This document shows positions 45,292-53,661 of a stretch of 64,000 nucleotides of DNA, piece by piece. Source of the DNA: Flavobacterium sp. HBTb2-11-1 (GTDB taxonomy: Bacteria > Bacteroidota > Bacteroidia > Flavobacteriales > Flavobacteriaceae); contig NZ_WUMO01000001.1 in the NCBI RefSeq assembly GCF_009826975.1, positions 992,001 to 1,056,000 on the forward strand. Reading direction: 5' to 3'. Numbering within the stretch: position 1 is the first letter of the stretch; the number at the start of each line of letters is the position of its first letter. Below the pieces are notes generated by a model that made no database searches, was not told the origin of the DNA, and worked only from the letters and a program-made list of their open reading frames with translations. Both the position numbers and the translations under genes were made by a program.

Positions 45292-47457
45292 ATGCACAAA
45301 ACTACTCAAACACCTACAATTCGGGTACGTAAAGCGTTAAAACTATTATGTTGCAGTACGCTTTTATTCATGAACAGCTTAAATGCTCAGACGGTAACTC
45401 CGTGGATGACTACAGGAGATCAAAGTAAATTATTACAGCAGCAGGGAACTGTAAGCTTCGGAACCAATTCAGGAACAAATGCTTCAACCGTAACAGTAAA
45501 TGCAGGAACGACCTACCAAACCATGGACGGATTCGGTTATACACTTACCGAGGGAAGCTGTGAAGTTATTTCTGGAATGGCAACGACTCAGCAAAACCAA
45601 TTGTTGAATGATTTATACAATCCGACAACAGGATTAAATGCAAGCGTTGTTCGTATCAGTATTGGAGCTTCAGATTTAAGCAGTTATTCCTACAGTTATA
45701 ACGAAACTTCGGGAGATACGAACATGAACAATTTCAGTTTGAATGGACCTGATTTAACCTATTTAGTTCCAATTCTTAAAAAAATCCTGCTAATTAACCC
45801 AAACATCAAAATCTTGGCAACACCTTGGTCTGCACCGAGGTGGATGAAAACCAATGGTTCTTGGGTTGGAGGATCTCTACAAACGCAATATTATGCAGCG
45901 TATGCGAAATATTTCGTAAAATATTTTGATGCAATGAAAGCACAAGGTATTAATATTTGGGCAATCACACCGCAAAATGAACCAGAAAATCCGCATAATG
46001 AGCCAAGTATGCTGATGAATTCTACAGAACAAAAGAATTTCATCAACCAGCAGCTTGGTCCGCAAATGGCTGCCGCTGGTTACGGAAACATTAAAATCAT
46101 TGCCTTTGACCACAATTGCGATAATACGGCATATCCTATTGATGTTTTAAACAATAGTTCTTATGTAGATGGAGCGGCATTTCACTTGTATTTAGGAAAC
46201 ATCTCAGCAATGTCAACAGTAAAAAATGCTACTAATAAAAACGTTTATTTTACGGAACAATACACGGGTTCTGGTGGAAGTTTTAGCGGCGATTTTGGCT
46301 GGCATATGCAAAACGTTGTTATTGGAAGCACCAATAACTGGTCTAAAACAGTTTTAGAGTGGAATGCTGCCAACAATTCAAGTTTAGGACCACGCACTCC
46401 AGGAGGATGCAGCACTTGTTTAGGTGCTATTACAGTAAATAGCAGCACAAGTTATACTAAAAATGTAGCGTATTATATTATTGGTCAGATTTCAAAATTT
46501 GTGAAACCGGGTGCTGTGCGAATTGGGGCTTCAAGCACAAACAGCAGTATTCAGTCTGCTGCTTTCAAAAACCCAGACGGGTCAACTGCACTTGTAGTAT
46601 ACAATTCTGGCGGCTCATCAAATACAATAAAAGTGGTTTCAGGAGCTTCGGCATTTAATTATGCTGTTCCAGCTTCATCAGCAGTTACTTTTACTTGGAG
46701 CTCTGGAGCGCCACCTATTACCGAATTTCCTGGATATTATAACATTATTTCAAGAAACAGTAACAAAGGTTTAGATGTGGCTGACAATGCTACTACGAGC
46801 GGAAGTAGAATTCAACAGTATGATGTAACGAATGGTGGAGGAAGTAATCAGCGTTGGAAATTTGTTTCTGACGGAAGCGGTAACTATTACATTATCGTAA
46901 AATCGACTGGAATGTATTTGGCTGTTGAAAACAACGGAACAGCTGATGGATTAAAAGTACAGCAAAAAACTTTCTCATCTTCTAATGAATTTAAGTGGAC
47001 GGTAACGAGTCTTGGATCAGGATATTACAAAATTATAAACGTAAACAGTGGCAAATCGCTTGATGTTGAAAATGTTTCTACAGCAAATGGTGCTAATATT
47101 CAGGTTTGGTCTTATACAGGAGGGTTAAATCAGCAGTGGCAGTTGGTGCAGGTTGAATCTTCTACAGCAAAAAGTGCTTTAGCTGCACAAACGACTGTAG
47201 TTGAAAATACAAGCTCAAATGATATGACTATTTTTGTAAATGAAACTGATGATTCTCTAAAAATTGATACGAATCATGAGGGAGATGCTGAAGTGCAGGT
47301 TTTCAATATTACTGGACAGCCAGTTTTAAAGAAGAATGTAAAATTTATAAAAGGAAATCAAGCAGAAGTAGAGATTTCTCGATTGCCAAAAGGCGTTTAC
47401 ATTGTGAAAGTTAACGATAGTAAAGGTTCGTATTCGAAAAAAATCTTGAAGCAATAA
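45292..47457 (+). CDS. T9SS-exported GH30 glycosidase with ricin-type domain
   Basis: This 721-residue multi-domain enzyme has a signal peptide ending near LNAQ and a GH30 clan-A TIM barrel (about 65-475): TMDGFGYTLTEGSC, ITPQNEPENPHNEP with likely acid/base Glu230, and NVYFTEQYTGSGG with likely nucleophile Glu322. A ricin-B/CBM13-like lectin domain (about 478-625) has NKGLDVADNATTSGSRIQQY and GKSLDVENVSTANGANIQVW. The C-terminus (about 645-721) is a type IX secretion sorting domain (VQVFNITGQPVLKK and LPKGVYIVKVND). Substrates of the family include beta-1,6-glucan and glucuronoxylan. Secreted, likely polysaccharide degrading. Confidence 0.92.
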   Translation: MHKTTQTPTIRVRKALKLLCCSTLLFMNSLNAQTVTPWMTTGDQSKLLQQQGTVSFGTNSGTNASTVTVNAGTTYQTMDGFGYTLTEGSCEVISGMATTQQNQLLNDLYNPTTGLNASVVRISIGASDLSSYSYSYNETSGDTNMNNFSLNGPDLTYLVPILKKILLINPNIKILATPWSAPRWMKTNGSWVGGSLQTQYYAAYAKYFVKYFDAMKAQGINIWAITPQNEPENPHNEPSMLMNSTEQKNFINQQLGPQMAAAGYGNIKIIAFDHNCDNTAYPIDVLNNSSYVDGAAFHLYLGNISAMSTVKNATNKNVYFTEQYTGSGGSFSGDFGWHMQNVVIGSTNNWSKTVLEWNAANNSSLGPRTPGGCSTCLGAITVNSSTSYTKNVAYYIIGQISKFVKPGAVRIGASSTNSSIQSAAFKNPDGSTALVVYNSGGSSNTIKVVSGASAFNYAVPASSAVTFTWSSGAPPITEFPGYYNIISRNSNKGLDVADNATTSGSRIQQYDVTNGGGSNQRWKFVSDGSGNYYIIVKSTGMYLAVENNGTADGLKVQQKTFSSSNEFKWTVTSLGSGYYKIINVNSGKSLDVENVSTANGANIQVWSYTGGLNQQWQLVQVESSTAKSALAAQTTVVENTSSNDMTIFVNETDDSLKIDTNHEGDAEVQVFNITGQPVLKKNVKFIKGNQAEVEISRLPKGVYIVKVNDSKGSYSKKILKQ

Positions 47458-47497
47458 TTACATCCACAATTCAATTAGTAATTTGTATTGAATTTGA

Positions 47498-47530
47498 AAA
47501 GGCTGTCATCCCATCTGACAGCCTTTGTTT
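47498..47530. terminator. Terminator of the GH30 gene
   Basis: AAAGGCTGTCA/TGACAGCCTTT, an 11-bp perfect stem, then a T-rich run. It lies between convergent genes and can also serve ilvA. Confidence 0.85.
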
Positions 47531-47536
47531 TTTATT

Positions 47537-48781
47537 TTATCCAATTAATTGCGTAAACAAATCCTGATTGTCGTTCAGATATTGAAACTCAAAACCATTT
47601 TCGGTCATTTTCAATTTGATTGGCATAATGTCGTTTTTGTTTTTCAATTCTAAACCAACCACAACAGAACCTACTTCGCGACTATTTTTCTTAGCAAACT
47701 GGAAATACGTGATGTCGTCATCTGGACCTAAAATATTATTGACAAATTCTTTTAAAGCTCCTGGACGTTGTGGAAACTGAATCATAAAATAGTGCATTAA
47801 ACCTTCGTAAAGTAAGGAGCGTTCTTTTATTTCGGCAGTTCTTTCAATATCATTATTGCTTCCACTTACAATGCAGACCACATTTTTGTCTTTAATTTTA
47901 TCTTTATAAAAATCTAATGCAGCAATTGTTAAAGCCCCAGCAGGCTCAACCACCATGGCTTCTTCATTATACAATCTTAAAATTGTGGTGCAGACTTTTC
48001 CTTCTGGAACCAGAATAATATCTTCTAAGTTGTATCGGCAGATTTCAAAAGTCTTGTCTCCAACTTGTTTAACTGCTGCACCATCAACAAATTTATCGAT
48101 TGTTTTTAATGGCGTATTTTTGTTTTCTTCGATTGATGTTTTCATCGAAGGAGCACCTTTTGGTTCAACACCGATTATTTTGGTATGTGGACTTAAATGT
48201 TTAAAAACTTCAGACAAACCAGATGCCAGCCCGCCACCTCCAATTGGAACAAAAACATAATCTATTGGTGCTTTAAAACTTTCTAGGATTTCTAATCCAA
48301 CAGTTCCTTGTCCAGCGATTACTTTTTCATCATCAAAAGGATGAATGAATGTTTTATGATTTTTGATGGCATCTGCAGTTGCAGAAGCGTAAGCATCATC
48401 AAAAGTATCTCCAGTTAAAACAATTTCAACAAACGATTTCCCGAATAGTTGAACTTGTTTTACTTTTTGTTTTGGAGTGGTTTTTGGCATGTAAATTTTG
48501 CCATGGATCTTTAAAAGATTGCAAGAATAGGCCACGCCTTGAGCATGATTTCCTGCGCTGGCGCATACAATTCCGTTTGCTTTTTCTTTTTCGTTTAACG
48601 AAGAAATCTTATTATAAGCGCCTCTAATCTTGTACGAACGAACAATTTGCAAATCTTCTCTTTTTAGTAAAATAGTCGATTCAAATTCGTCTGAAAGATT
48701 CAAATTTTGCGTTAAAGGCGTTGCGGCAACTACATTTTCAAGATGCTTTTGGGCATTAAGTACTTCTTCAAATAAACTCAT
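47537..48781 (-). CDS. ilvA: Threonine ammonia-lyase (threonine dehydratase)
   Basis: This 414-residue PLP enzyme of isoleucine synthesis has KREDLQIVRSYKIRGAYNKI with the PLP lysine near residue 48-51, CASAGNHAQGVA, PIGGGGLASGLSEV (phosphate-binding glycine loop), and a C-terminal ACT-like regulatory segment (about 330-414: MIQFPQRPGALKEFVNNILG) with a single ACT-like unit. The short form is typical of Bacteroidota. It converts threonine to 2-oxobutanoate. It is monocistronic here and away from other ilv genes. A palindromic element and a small terminated transcript lie upstream. Confidence 0.93.
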   Translation of the reverse strand: MSLFEEVLNAQKHLENVVAATPLTQNLNLSDEFESTILLKREDLQIVRSYKIRGAYNKISSLNEKEKANGIVCASAGNHAQGVAYSCNLLKIHGKIYMPKTTPKQKVKQVQLFGKSFVEIVLTGDTFDDAYASATADAIKNHKTFIHPFDDEKVIAGQGTVGLEILESFKAPIDYVFVPIGGGGLASGLSEVFKHLSPHTKIIGVEPKGAPSMKTSIEENKNTPLKTIDKFVDGAAVKQVGDKTFEICRYNLEDIILVPEGKVCTTILRLYNEEAMVVEPAGALTIAALDFYKDKIKDKNVVCIVSGSNNDIERTAEIKERSLLYEGLMHYFMIQFPQRPGALKEFVNNILGPDDDITYFQFAKKNSREVGSVVVGLELKNKNDIMPIKLKMTENGFEFQYLNDNQDLFTQLIG

Positions 48782-48797
48782 GATGTTTTGTTTTTAT

Positions 48798-48870
48798 TTT
48801 TTTGCCACAGATTAAAAGGGATTATAATGATTTTTAATCTGTGTGAATCTGTGAAATCTGTGGCAAAAAA
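48798..48870. repeat. 73-bp element with 16-bp inverted ends
   Basis: TTTTTTGCCACAGATT (48798-48813) and its exact complement (48855-48870) enclose three staggered AATCTGTG motifs. It lies between ilvA and the 19-aa ORF. TTTTTGCCACAGATTAAA also occurs at 41863-41880. Confidence 0.75.
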
Positions 48871-48893
48871 TATTCGTCTTAAACTTTTTTAAA

Positions 48894-48920
48894 ATAAAAA
48901 ACCTCCCAATTGGGAGGTTT
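48894..48920 (-). terminator. Terminator of the small minus-strand transcript
   Basis: AAACCTCCCAATTGGGAGGTTT is a perfect palindrome (48899-48920) followed on the minus strand by a T run, 40 nt past the 19-aa ORF. Confidence 0.8.
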
Positions 48921-48960
48921 CTATAAATTATATTTTACAAACTTATATAGCACCTCGCCA

Positions 48961-49020
48961 TTATTGCTGAATTGCAATAATGCTAATAATAGCGATAATA
49001 ATGTTGTTAAAGTTTGTCAT
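48961..49020 (-). CDS. Possible 19-aa hydrophobic peptide
   Basis: An ORF from the ATG at 49020 to a TAA at 48961 encodes MTNFNNIIIAIISIIAIQQ, almost all of it a hydrophobic Ile-rich stretch. It starts 34 nt after the DUF4136 stop codon and is followed 40 nt later by a strong terminator. It could be a type I toxin-like micro-protein, a translated 3' UTR, or chance. I see no ribosome-binding signal to decide. Confidence 0.3.
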   Translation of the reverse strand: MTNFNNIIIAIISIIAIQQ

Positions 49021-49053
49021 TTTCTTTATTGATTGAAAGGCAAATGTAAATAA

Positions 49054-49590
49054 TTATTTTTTTACTGGCGGATATTGAGCTAAAATTTTGCCTACAAACT
49101 CAGCAATTTTTTCATCTTTTTTATCGATGTTTCTTGTCAAAGTTCCAATTCCTTCACCTTGCCAAATCATTTCTTTCTTTTTAGCATCGATTAAATCAAT
49201 ATACAAAGTGCCTTCAGTAGAAGTAGAAACTGTAGTTTGTCCTCCATACATCATGTAAGGATTCCAACCCCAGCCCCAGCCATAACCCCAGCCAGCAGTA
49301 AATTGGTTTACATCTACTTGTTCTCTCGATTTTGTAAAAATGTTTACCAGCAAGTCAGGATTTTCGCTTTTGGTAAAACCTTTAGCTTGCATTTGATCAT
49401 CAATTGCACGAAGAATTCTTCTTTTGTCTAAATCTGATATTTCGACCTTGTCAATTCCGGGCTTAAAATAGGCGTACGTTTTATAAGGCGTAAAATCGAC
49501 AGTTTTGTCATAATCAGAATAAACGGTCACGGTACTGCAAGAAGTAAGTATTAGCAGTAGCAAAAACGGAATTAACTTAAGTGTTTTCAT
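49054..49590 (-). CDS. DUF4136 lipoprotein
   Basis: This 178-residue lipoprotein has the signal MKTLKLIPFLLLLILTSCS (lipobox Cys at 18) and a DUF4136 domain: TPYKTYAYFKPGIDKVEISD, RRILRAIDDQMQAKGFTKSE, DLLVNIFTKSREQVDVN, then a Gly/Trp/Tyr-rich loop (GWGYGWGWGWNPYMMYGG) and EGTLYIDLIDAKKKEMIWQG. It is an outer-membrane-facing lipoprotein of unknown role. It starts 29 nt after the hutU stop codon on the same strand. The ATG at 49590 is chosen over a TTG at 49614. Confidence 0.9.
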   Translation of the reverse strand: MKTLKLIPFLLLLILTSCSTVTVYSDYDKTVDFTPYKTYAYFKPGIDKVEISDLDKRRILRAIDDQMQAKGFTKSENPDLLVNIFTKSREQVDVNQFTAGWGYGWGWGWNPYMMYGGQTTVSTSTEGTLYIDLIDAKKKEMIWQGEGIGTLTRNIDKKDEKIAEFVGKILAQYPPVKK

Positions 49591-49619
49591 ATTTCTAAGA
49601 ATTAATGTTCTCAATTTAA

Positions 49620-51596
49620 TTAAAGCAAACTTTCGTCAACTAGATTAGGCAAAGTTACTTTCAATAATGGCTCAACTTCCATGGCTCTTTTTATGGCAAA
49701 AACAGCACCTTCATTTCTTGCCCAGCTTCGTCTTGAAATTCCGTTGTTAACATCCCAGAAAAGCATTGAAGCTAAACGCTTTGAAGCCTCTGTAGAACCA
49801 TCAAGAACCATACCAAATCCGCCATTTATAACCTCTCCCCAGCCAACTCCGCCGCCATTGTGTATTGATACCCAAGTTGCTCCTCTAAAGCTGTCTCCAA
49901 TCACGTTATGAATTGCCATATCGGCTGTAAAACGAGAACCATCATAAATATTTGAAGTTTCTCTGTAAGGAGAATCCGTTCCAGAAACGTCGTGGTGATC
50001 GCGTCCTAAAACCACAGCGCCAATTTCTCCTTTTGCAATGGCTTGATTAAAGGCTTCTGCAATTTTGATTCTTCCTTCGGCATCGGCATATAGAATTCGA
50101 GCTTGTGAACCAACAACCAATTTATTTTCTTGTGCACCTTTAATCCATTTAATGTTATCTTGCATTTGCTGTTGAATTTCATTTGGAGCAGTTTTTGCCA
50201 TTTTTTCTAAAACTTGACAAGCAATAGCATCTGTTTTTAATAAATCTTCAGGCTTTCCAGAAGTGCAAACCCAGCGGAAAGGTCCAAATCCGTAATCGAA
50301 ACACATTGGCCCCATGATATCCTGAACATAACTCGGATATCTAAAATCAATATTATTTTTAGCCATAACATCAGCTCCTGCACGAGAAGCTTCCAATAAA
50401 AAGGCATTTCCGTAGTCAAAAAAGTAAGTTCCTTTTGCAGTGTGTTTGTTAATGGCATCTGCATGACGGCGTAAGCTTTCTTGAACTTTTTCTTTAAATA
50501 AATCTGGATTTTCTGCCATCATTTTGTTAGCATCTTCAAAAGAAATTCCAACTGGATAGTAACCTCCAGCCCAAGGATTATGAAGTGAAGTTTGGTCTGA
50601 ACCTAAATCAATTTTAATGTTTTCTTGATCAAAACGTTCCCAAACATCAACCACATTTCCTAAATAAGCGATTGAAACCGTTTCTTTGTTTGCTTTCGCC
50701 AAAGCTACTCTGGCAACCAATTCATCAGTAGAAGTTACGACTTCGTTAATCCATCCCTGATCGTGACGAATTTTAGTAATTTTCGGATTTACCTCAGCAC
50801 AAACTGTAATACAACCTGCAATATTTCCTGCTTTTGGCTGAGCGCCCGACATTCCACCAAGACCAGAAGTTACAAATAAACTTCCTTCTGGATTTTGCTT
50901 TATTTTTCTGAAACCGTTTAAAACTGTAATAGTTGTTCCGTGTACAATTCCTTGAGGACCAATATACATATAACTTCCTGCAGTCATTTGTCCGTATTGC
51001 GAAACACCTAAAGCGTTCATTTTTTCCCAATCGTCAGGTTTGGAGTAATTCGGGATCACCATTCCGTTTGTAACCACAACTCTTGGCGCTTCTTTGTGCG
51101 AAGGAAATAATCCCATTGGGTGGCCAGAATACATCGTTAAAGTTTGCTCATCTGTCATTTCAGACAAATACTGCATCGTCAATAAATATTGCGCCCAGTT
51201 TTGGAAAACAGCACCGTTTCCTCCATACGTGATCAATTCATGCGGATGTTGCGCCACAGCATAATCCAAATTGTTCTGAATCATGTGCATGATCGCTTTT
51301 GCCTGCAAAGATTTCCCTGGATATTCGTCAATTGGTCTTGCGTACATTCTATAATCTGGACGAAGACGATACATATAAATACGTCCGTATGTTTCTAATT
51401 CTTCTGAAAATTCAGGAATTAATTCAGCGTGATGTTTTGGATCGAAATAGCGCAAAGCATTTTTAAGAGCCAATTTTTTTTCTTCTGCCGAAAGAATTTC
51501 TTTTCGTTTTGGAGCATGATTAATCGCTGGATCGTATTCCTTTTTTGGTGGTAATATAGATGGTATTCCTTGTTGTATTTGTTCTTTGAAAGTCAT
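49620..51596 (-). CDS. hutU: Urocanate hydratase
   Basis: This 658-residue NAD-dependent enzyme of histidine degradation has family motifs including GRIYMYRLRPDYRMYARP, YGGNGAVFQNWAQYLLT, MYSGHPMGLFPS, TAGSYMYIGPQGIVHGTT, TSGLGGMSGAQPKA and GRDHHDVSGTDSPYRET, plus GPFRWVCTSGKPED near the active-site cysteine. The length suits the longer Bacteroidota form. No hutH, hutI or hutG gene is in the window, so it is an orphan hut gene here. An octamer repeat array sits just upstream of its start. Confidence 0.95.
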   Translation of the reverse strand: MTFKEQIQQGIPSILPPKKEYDPAINHAPKRKEILSAEEKKLALKNALRYFDPKHHAELIPEFSEELETYGRIYMYRLRPDYRMYARPIDEYPGKSLQAKAIMHMIQNNLDYAVAQHPHELITYGGNGAVFQNWAQYLLTMQYLSEMTDEQTLTMYSGHPMGLFPSHKEAPRVVVTNGMVIPNYSKPDDWEKMNALGVSQYGQMTAGSYMYIGPQGIVHGTTITVLNGFRKIKQNPEGSLFVTSGLGGMSGAQPKAGNIAGCITVCAEVNPKITKIRHDQGWINEVVTSTDELVARVALAKANKETVSIAYLGNVVDVWERFDQENIKIDLGSDQTSLHNPWAGGYYPVGISFEDANKMMAENPDLFKEKVQESLRRHADAINKHTAKGTYFFDYGNAFLLEASRAGADVMAKNNIDFRYPSYVQDIMGPMCFDYGFGPFRWVCTSGKPEDLLKTDAIACQVLEKMAKTAPNEIQQQMQDNIKWIKGAQENKLVVGSQARILYADAEGRIKIAEAFNQAIAKGEIGAVVLGRDHHDVSGTDSPYRETSNIYDGSRFTADMAIHNVIGDSFRGATWVSIHNGGGVGWGEVINGGFGMVLDGSTEASKRLASMLFWDVNNGISRRSWARNEGAVFAIKRAMEVEPLLKVTLPNLVDESLL

Positions 51597-51609
51597 TTTT
51601 TTTTTGGAG

Positions 51610-51641
51610 ATGCTAAGTTGCTAAGGTTCTAAGATGCTAAG
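51610..51641. repeat. 8-bp-phased NNNCTAAG array upstream of hutU
   Basis: Exactly four octamers: ATGCTAAG, TTGCTAAG, GTTCTAAG, ATGCTAAG. Confidence 0.85.
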
Positions 51642-51679
51642 ATATTTTAGCTAGATTAACAACAGATTAATTTTTTGTT

Positions 51680-51850
51680 TTTTTATAAAATTATGTCGCT
51701 CCTCGGGAGCTTAAATGTGACAAATGTTTAAATGATTTTTATAAAAATATGTCGCTCCTTTCGGAGCTGATAAAATAAAGCCTTGGAAAGGCGTAATATT
51801 TATAGAAAATAATAATCATCCAATATAGAAGCTCCAGCGGAGCGAAATAT
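51680..51850. repeat. Hairpin cluster with GTCGCTCC...GGAGC units
   Basis: Two direct copies of a unit of about 33 nt (TTTATAAAATTATGTCGCTC around 51680 and TTTATAAAAATATGTCGCTC around 51737), each with a short GCTCC/GGAGC hairpin, and a third inverted copy (AAGCTCCAGCGGAGCGAAAT around 51828-51847). Confidence 0.7.
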
Positions 51851-52053
51851 TAGCCAACGTAATTGGGCCAGAGCGTTAGCGAACAGGCGTAGCAATTTGG
51901 AATTTATTTAATTGTCTCGTTTTCAAATTGACTCATTGGCAAATTGTCACATTTTCTAATTAAAAAAAAACTAAGGATAGCGGATATCCGACCTATGATA
52001 GGACTTGTGGATTTTAATCCTGAATTTTCGTGAATGGATATCCATATTAATAT

Positions 52054-52081
52054 TTTAGATTGTTGATTTTAGATTTTAGAT
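52054..52081. repeat. 7-bp-phased TTTAGAT array
   Basis: TTTAGAT, TGTTGAT, TTTAGAT, TTTAGAT in phase, then two GGAATTT copies. It is the same unit as in the arrays before der, hemL and the TPM gene. Confidence 0.7.
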
Positions 52082-52126
52082 TAGAATTTGGAATTTAAAA
52101 ATTGGAATTTATTTAAACTATCTAAT

Positions 52127-52306
52127 TCATTTCTTTCTTATTTCTCCTGTCCTTTTATCGAATCCGTACGGGCAATGACGACAGCCGCTTTTACAGCAAT
52201 AACCACGTTTTAAATGATGTTTTTCGGTAAAGCATTTATAACCTTCGGGCGTATAGTAAAAATCTTCTCCTTCGATTAATTTATTTTCATTACTTTGCTC
52301 TTTCAT
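52127..52306 (-). CDS. DUF5522 small cysteine-rich protein
   Basis: This 59-residue protein has FYYTPEGYKCFTEKHHLKRG followed by YCCKSGCRHCPYGF. The five cysteines in C-x(15)-CC-x3-C-x2-C plus nearby histidines match DUF5522 (metal-binding look). The function is unknown. The ATG at 52306 (MKEQSNENK) is chosen; the longer frame uses a non-ATG start. Confidence 0.85.
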   Translation of the reverse strand: MKEQSNENKLIEGEDFYYTPEGYKCFTEKHHLKRGYCCKSGCRHCPYGFDKRTGEIRKK

Positions 52307-52420
52307 AAATCTGCTTCGCGTTCTTTTTCGAATAATTAAAATCAAAAATAAAAATATTTGATTATGATTTTATTGAAATCGAACAATTTTATAGCTACAA
52401 ATTTATAAATTTTACAGCCA

Positions 52421-52756
52421 ATGTTTCTGATTGTTGCCAAATATTTAATTCCGAAAGGGTATCGAGGAATGGCTGTATTTCCGTTTGTTTTGATAAAATA
52501 TGATTTTGATAAAGCAAATGGAGTTTTTGTTAATCATGAAAAAATACATTTACGTCAGCAATTAGAAATGTTAATTCTTCCATTCTTTATTTGGTATGTT
52601 TTTGAGTTTTTAATTCGGTTAATTCAATACAAAAACAAAGATTTAGCGTACCGAAACATTAGCTTTGAAAGAGAAGCGTATACAAACGAAACTAATTTGA
52701 ACTATCTCAAAAAGCGATCATTTTTTCAGTTTCTGAATTATATTAAATTAAAATGA
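52421..52756 (+). CDS. Small membrane protein with HExxH-like motif
   Basis: This 111-residue protein contains HEKIHLRQQLEML at about 39-51 (HExxH zinc-protease shape), followed by a membrane helix (about 53-70) and a downstream FEREAYTNE with a possible third ligand Glu. This mini-gluzincin layout is seen in small unannotated Bacteroidota proteins. Proteolytic activity is inferred only. Its stop codon overlaps the start of the next gene (ATGA), so it is coupled to the PLP enzyme. Confidence 0.6.
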   Translation: MFLIVAKYLIPKGYRGMAVFPFVLIKYDFDKANGVFVNHEKIHLRQQLEMLILPFFIWYVFEFLIRLIQYKNKDLAYRNISFEREAYTNETNLNYLKKRSFFQFLNYIKLK

Positions 52757-53661
52757 ATCCAGTTTTTAACCAATCTATAAATATTCAATTTCCGAATAAT
52801 ATTTCGCTGATAATAAAGCGCGAAGATTTAATTCATCCGTTTGTTTCGGGAAATAAATTCAGAAAGCTGAAATACAATTTGCTTCAGGCGAAAGCCAATA
52901 ATAGAGACACTTTATTGACTTTTGGAGGAGCATTTTCCAACCATATTGCTGCTGTCGCTTATGCGGGAAAAGAGCAAGGTTTTAAAACTATTGGAATCAT
53001 TCGCGGAGACGAACTTTTCGATAAAATAGAAGAAAATCCAACGCTTAAATTTGCTCAAGAAAACGGAATGGAGTTTGAGTTTGTTTCCAGAGAAGAGTAT
53101 CGATTAAAAAGTGAAGCGTCTTTTATTGAGAAAATGAAAGACAAGTTTGGTGATTTTTATTTAGTTCCAGAAGGCGGCACAAATGAACTCGCTGTAAAAG
53201 GTTGTGAAGAGATTTTGACAGAAGAAGATTCGGTTTTTGATTACGTTTGCTGTGCGGTTGGAACTGGAGGTACGATTTCGGGATTAATTAATAGTGCGTT
53301 GCCAAATCAGAAAATTTTGGGGTTTCCAGCGTTAAAAGGTGACTTTTTAAACGATGAAATTCGTATTTTTGCAAAAAAAGATAACTGGAATTTAATTTCT
53401 GACTATCATTTTGGAGGTTATGGCAAGATAAATTTAGAATTAATTGAATTTATTAATGCTTTTTTTGAGAAAACAAAAGTGCCCTTAGATCCAATTTATA
53501 CAGGAAAGATGGTTTTTGGCGTTATAGATTTAATCAGCAAAAATTATTTTCCTGCCCATTCAAAAATTTTACTCATTCACACAGGCGGATTGCAGGGAAT
53601 TGACGGAATGAATATAAAGTTGAAGCAGAAGAAATTACCAATACTCAAAACCAATGATTAA
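52753..53661 (+). CDS. ACC deaminase / D-cysteine desulfhydrase family PLP enzyme
   Basis: This 302-residue type II-fold PLP enzyme has IKREDLIHPFVSGNKFRKLK (PLP lysine in NKFRKLKYN), LLTFGGAFSNHIAAVAYAGK, FYLVPEGGTNELAVKGC and AVGTGGTISGLI (phosphate loop). The family cleaves 1-aminocyclopropane-1-carboxylate or D-cysteine and releases ammonia; sequence alone does not say which. It overlaps the upstream small membrane gene and the downstream glucosaminidase gene (8 nt), forming a coupled three-gene unit. Confidence 0.88.
   Translation: MNPVFNQSINIQFPNNISLIIKREDLIHPFVSGNKFRKLKYNLLQAKANNRDTLLTFGGAFSNHIAAVAYAGKEQGFKTIGIIRGDELFDKIEENPTLKFAQENGMEFEFVSREEYRLKSEASFIEKMKDKFGDFYLVPEGGTNELAVKGCEEILTEEDSVFDYVCCAVGTGGTISGLINSALPNQKILGFPALKGDFLNDEIRIFAKKDNWNLISDYHFGGYGKINLELIEFINAFFEKTKVPLDPIYTGKMVFGVIDLISKNYFPAHSKILLIHTGGLQGIDGMNIKLKQKKLPILKTND

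Larger units (their letters stand above)
51597..52126. other. 530-bp repeat-rich intergenic region
   Basis: No gene is seen. The region holds an octamer array (51610-51641), a hairpin cluster (51680-51850), GC-richer segments (51855-51900) and a heptamer array (52054-52081). Confidence 0.7.
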
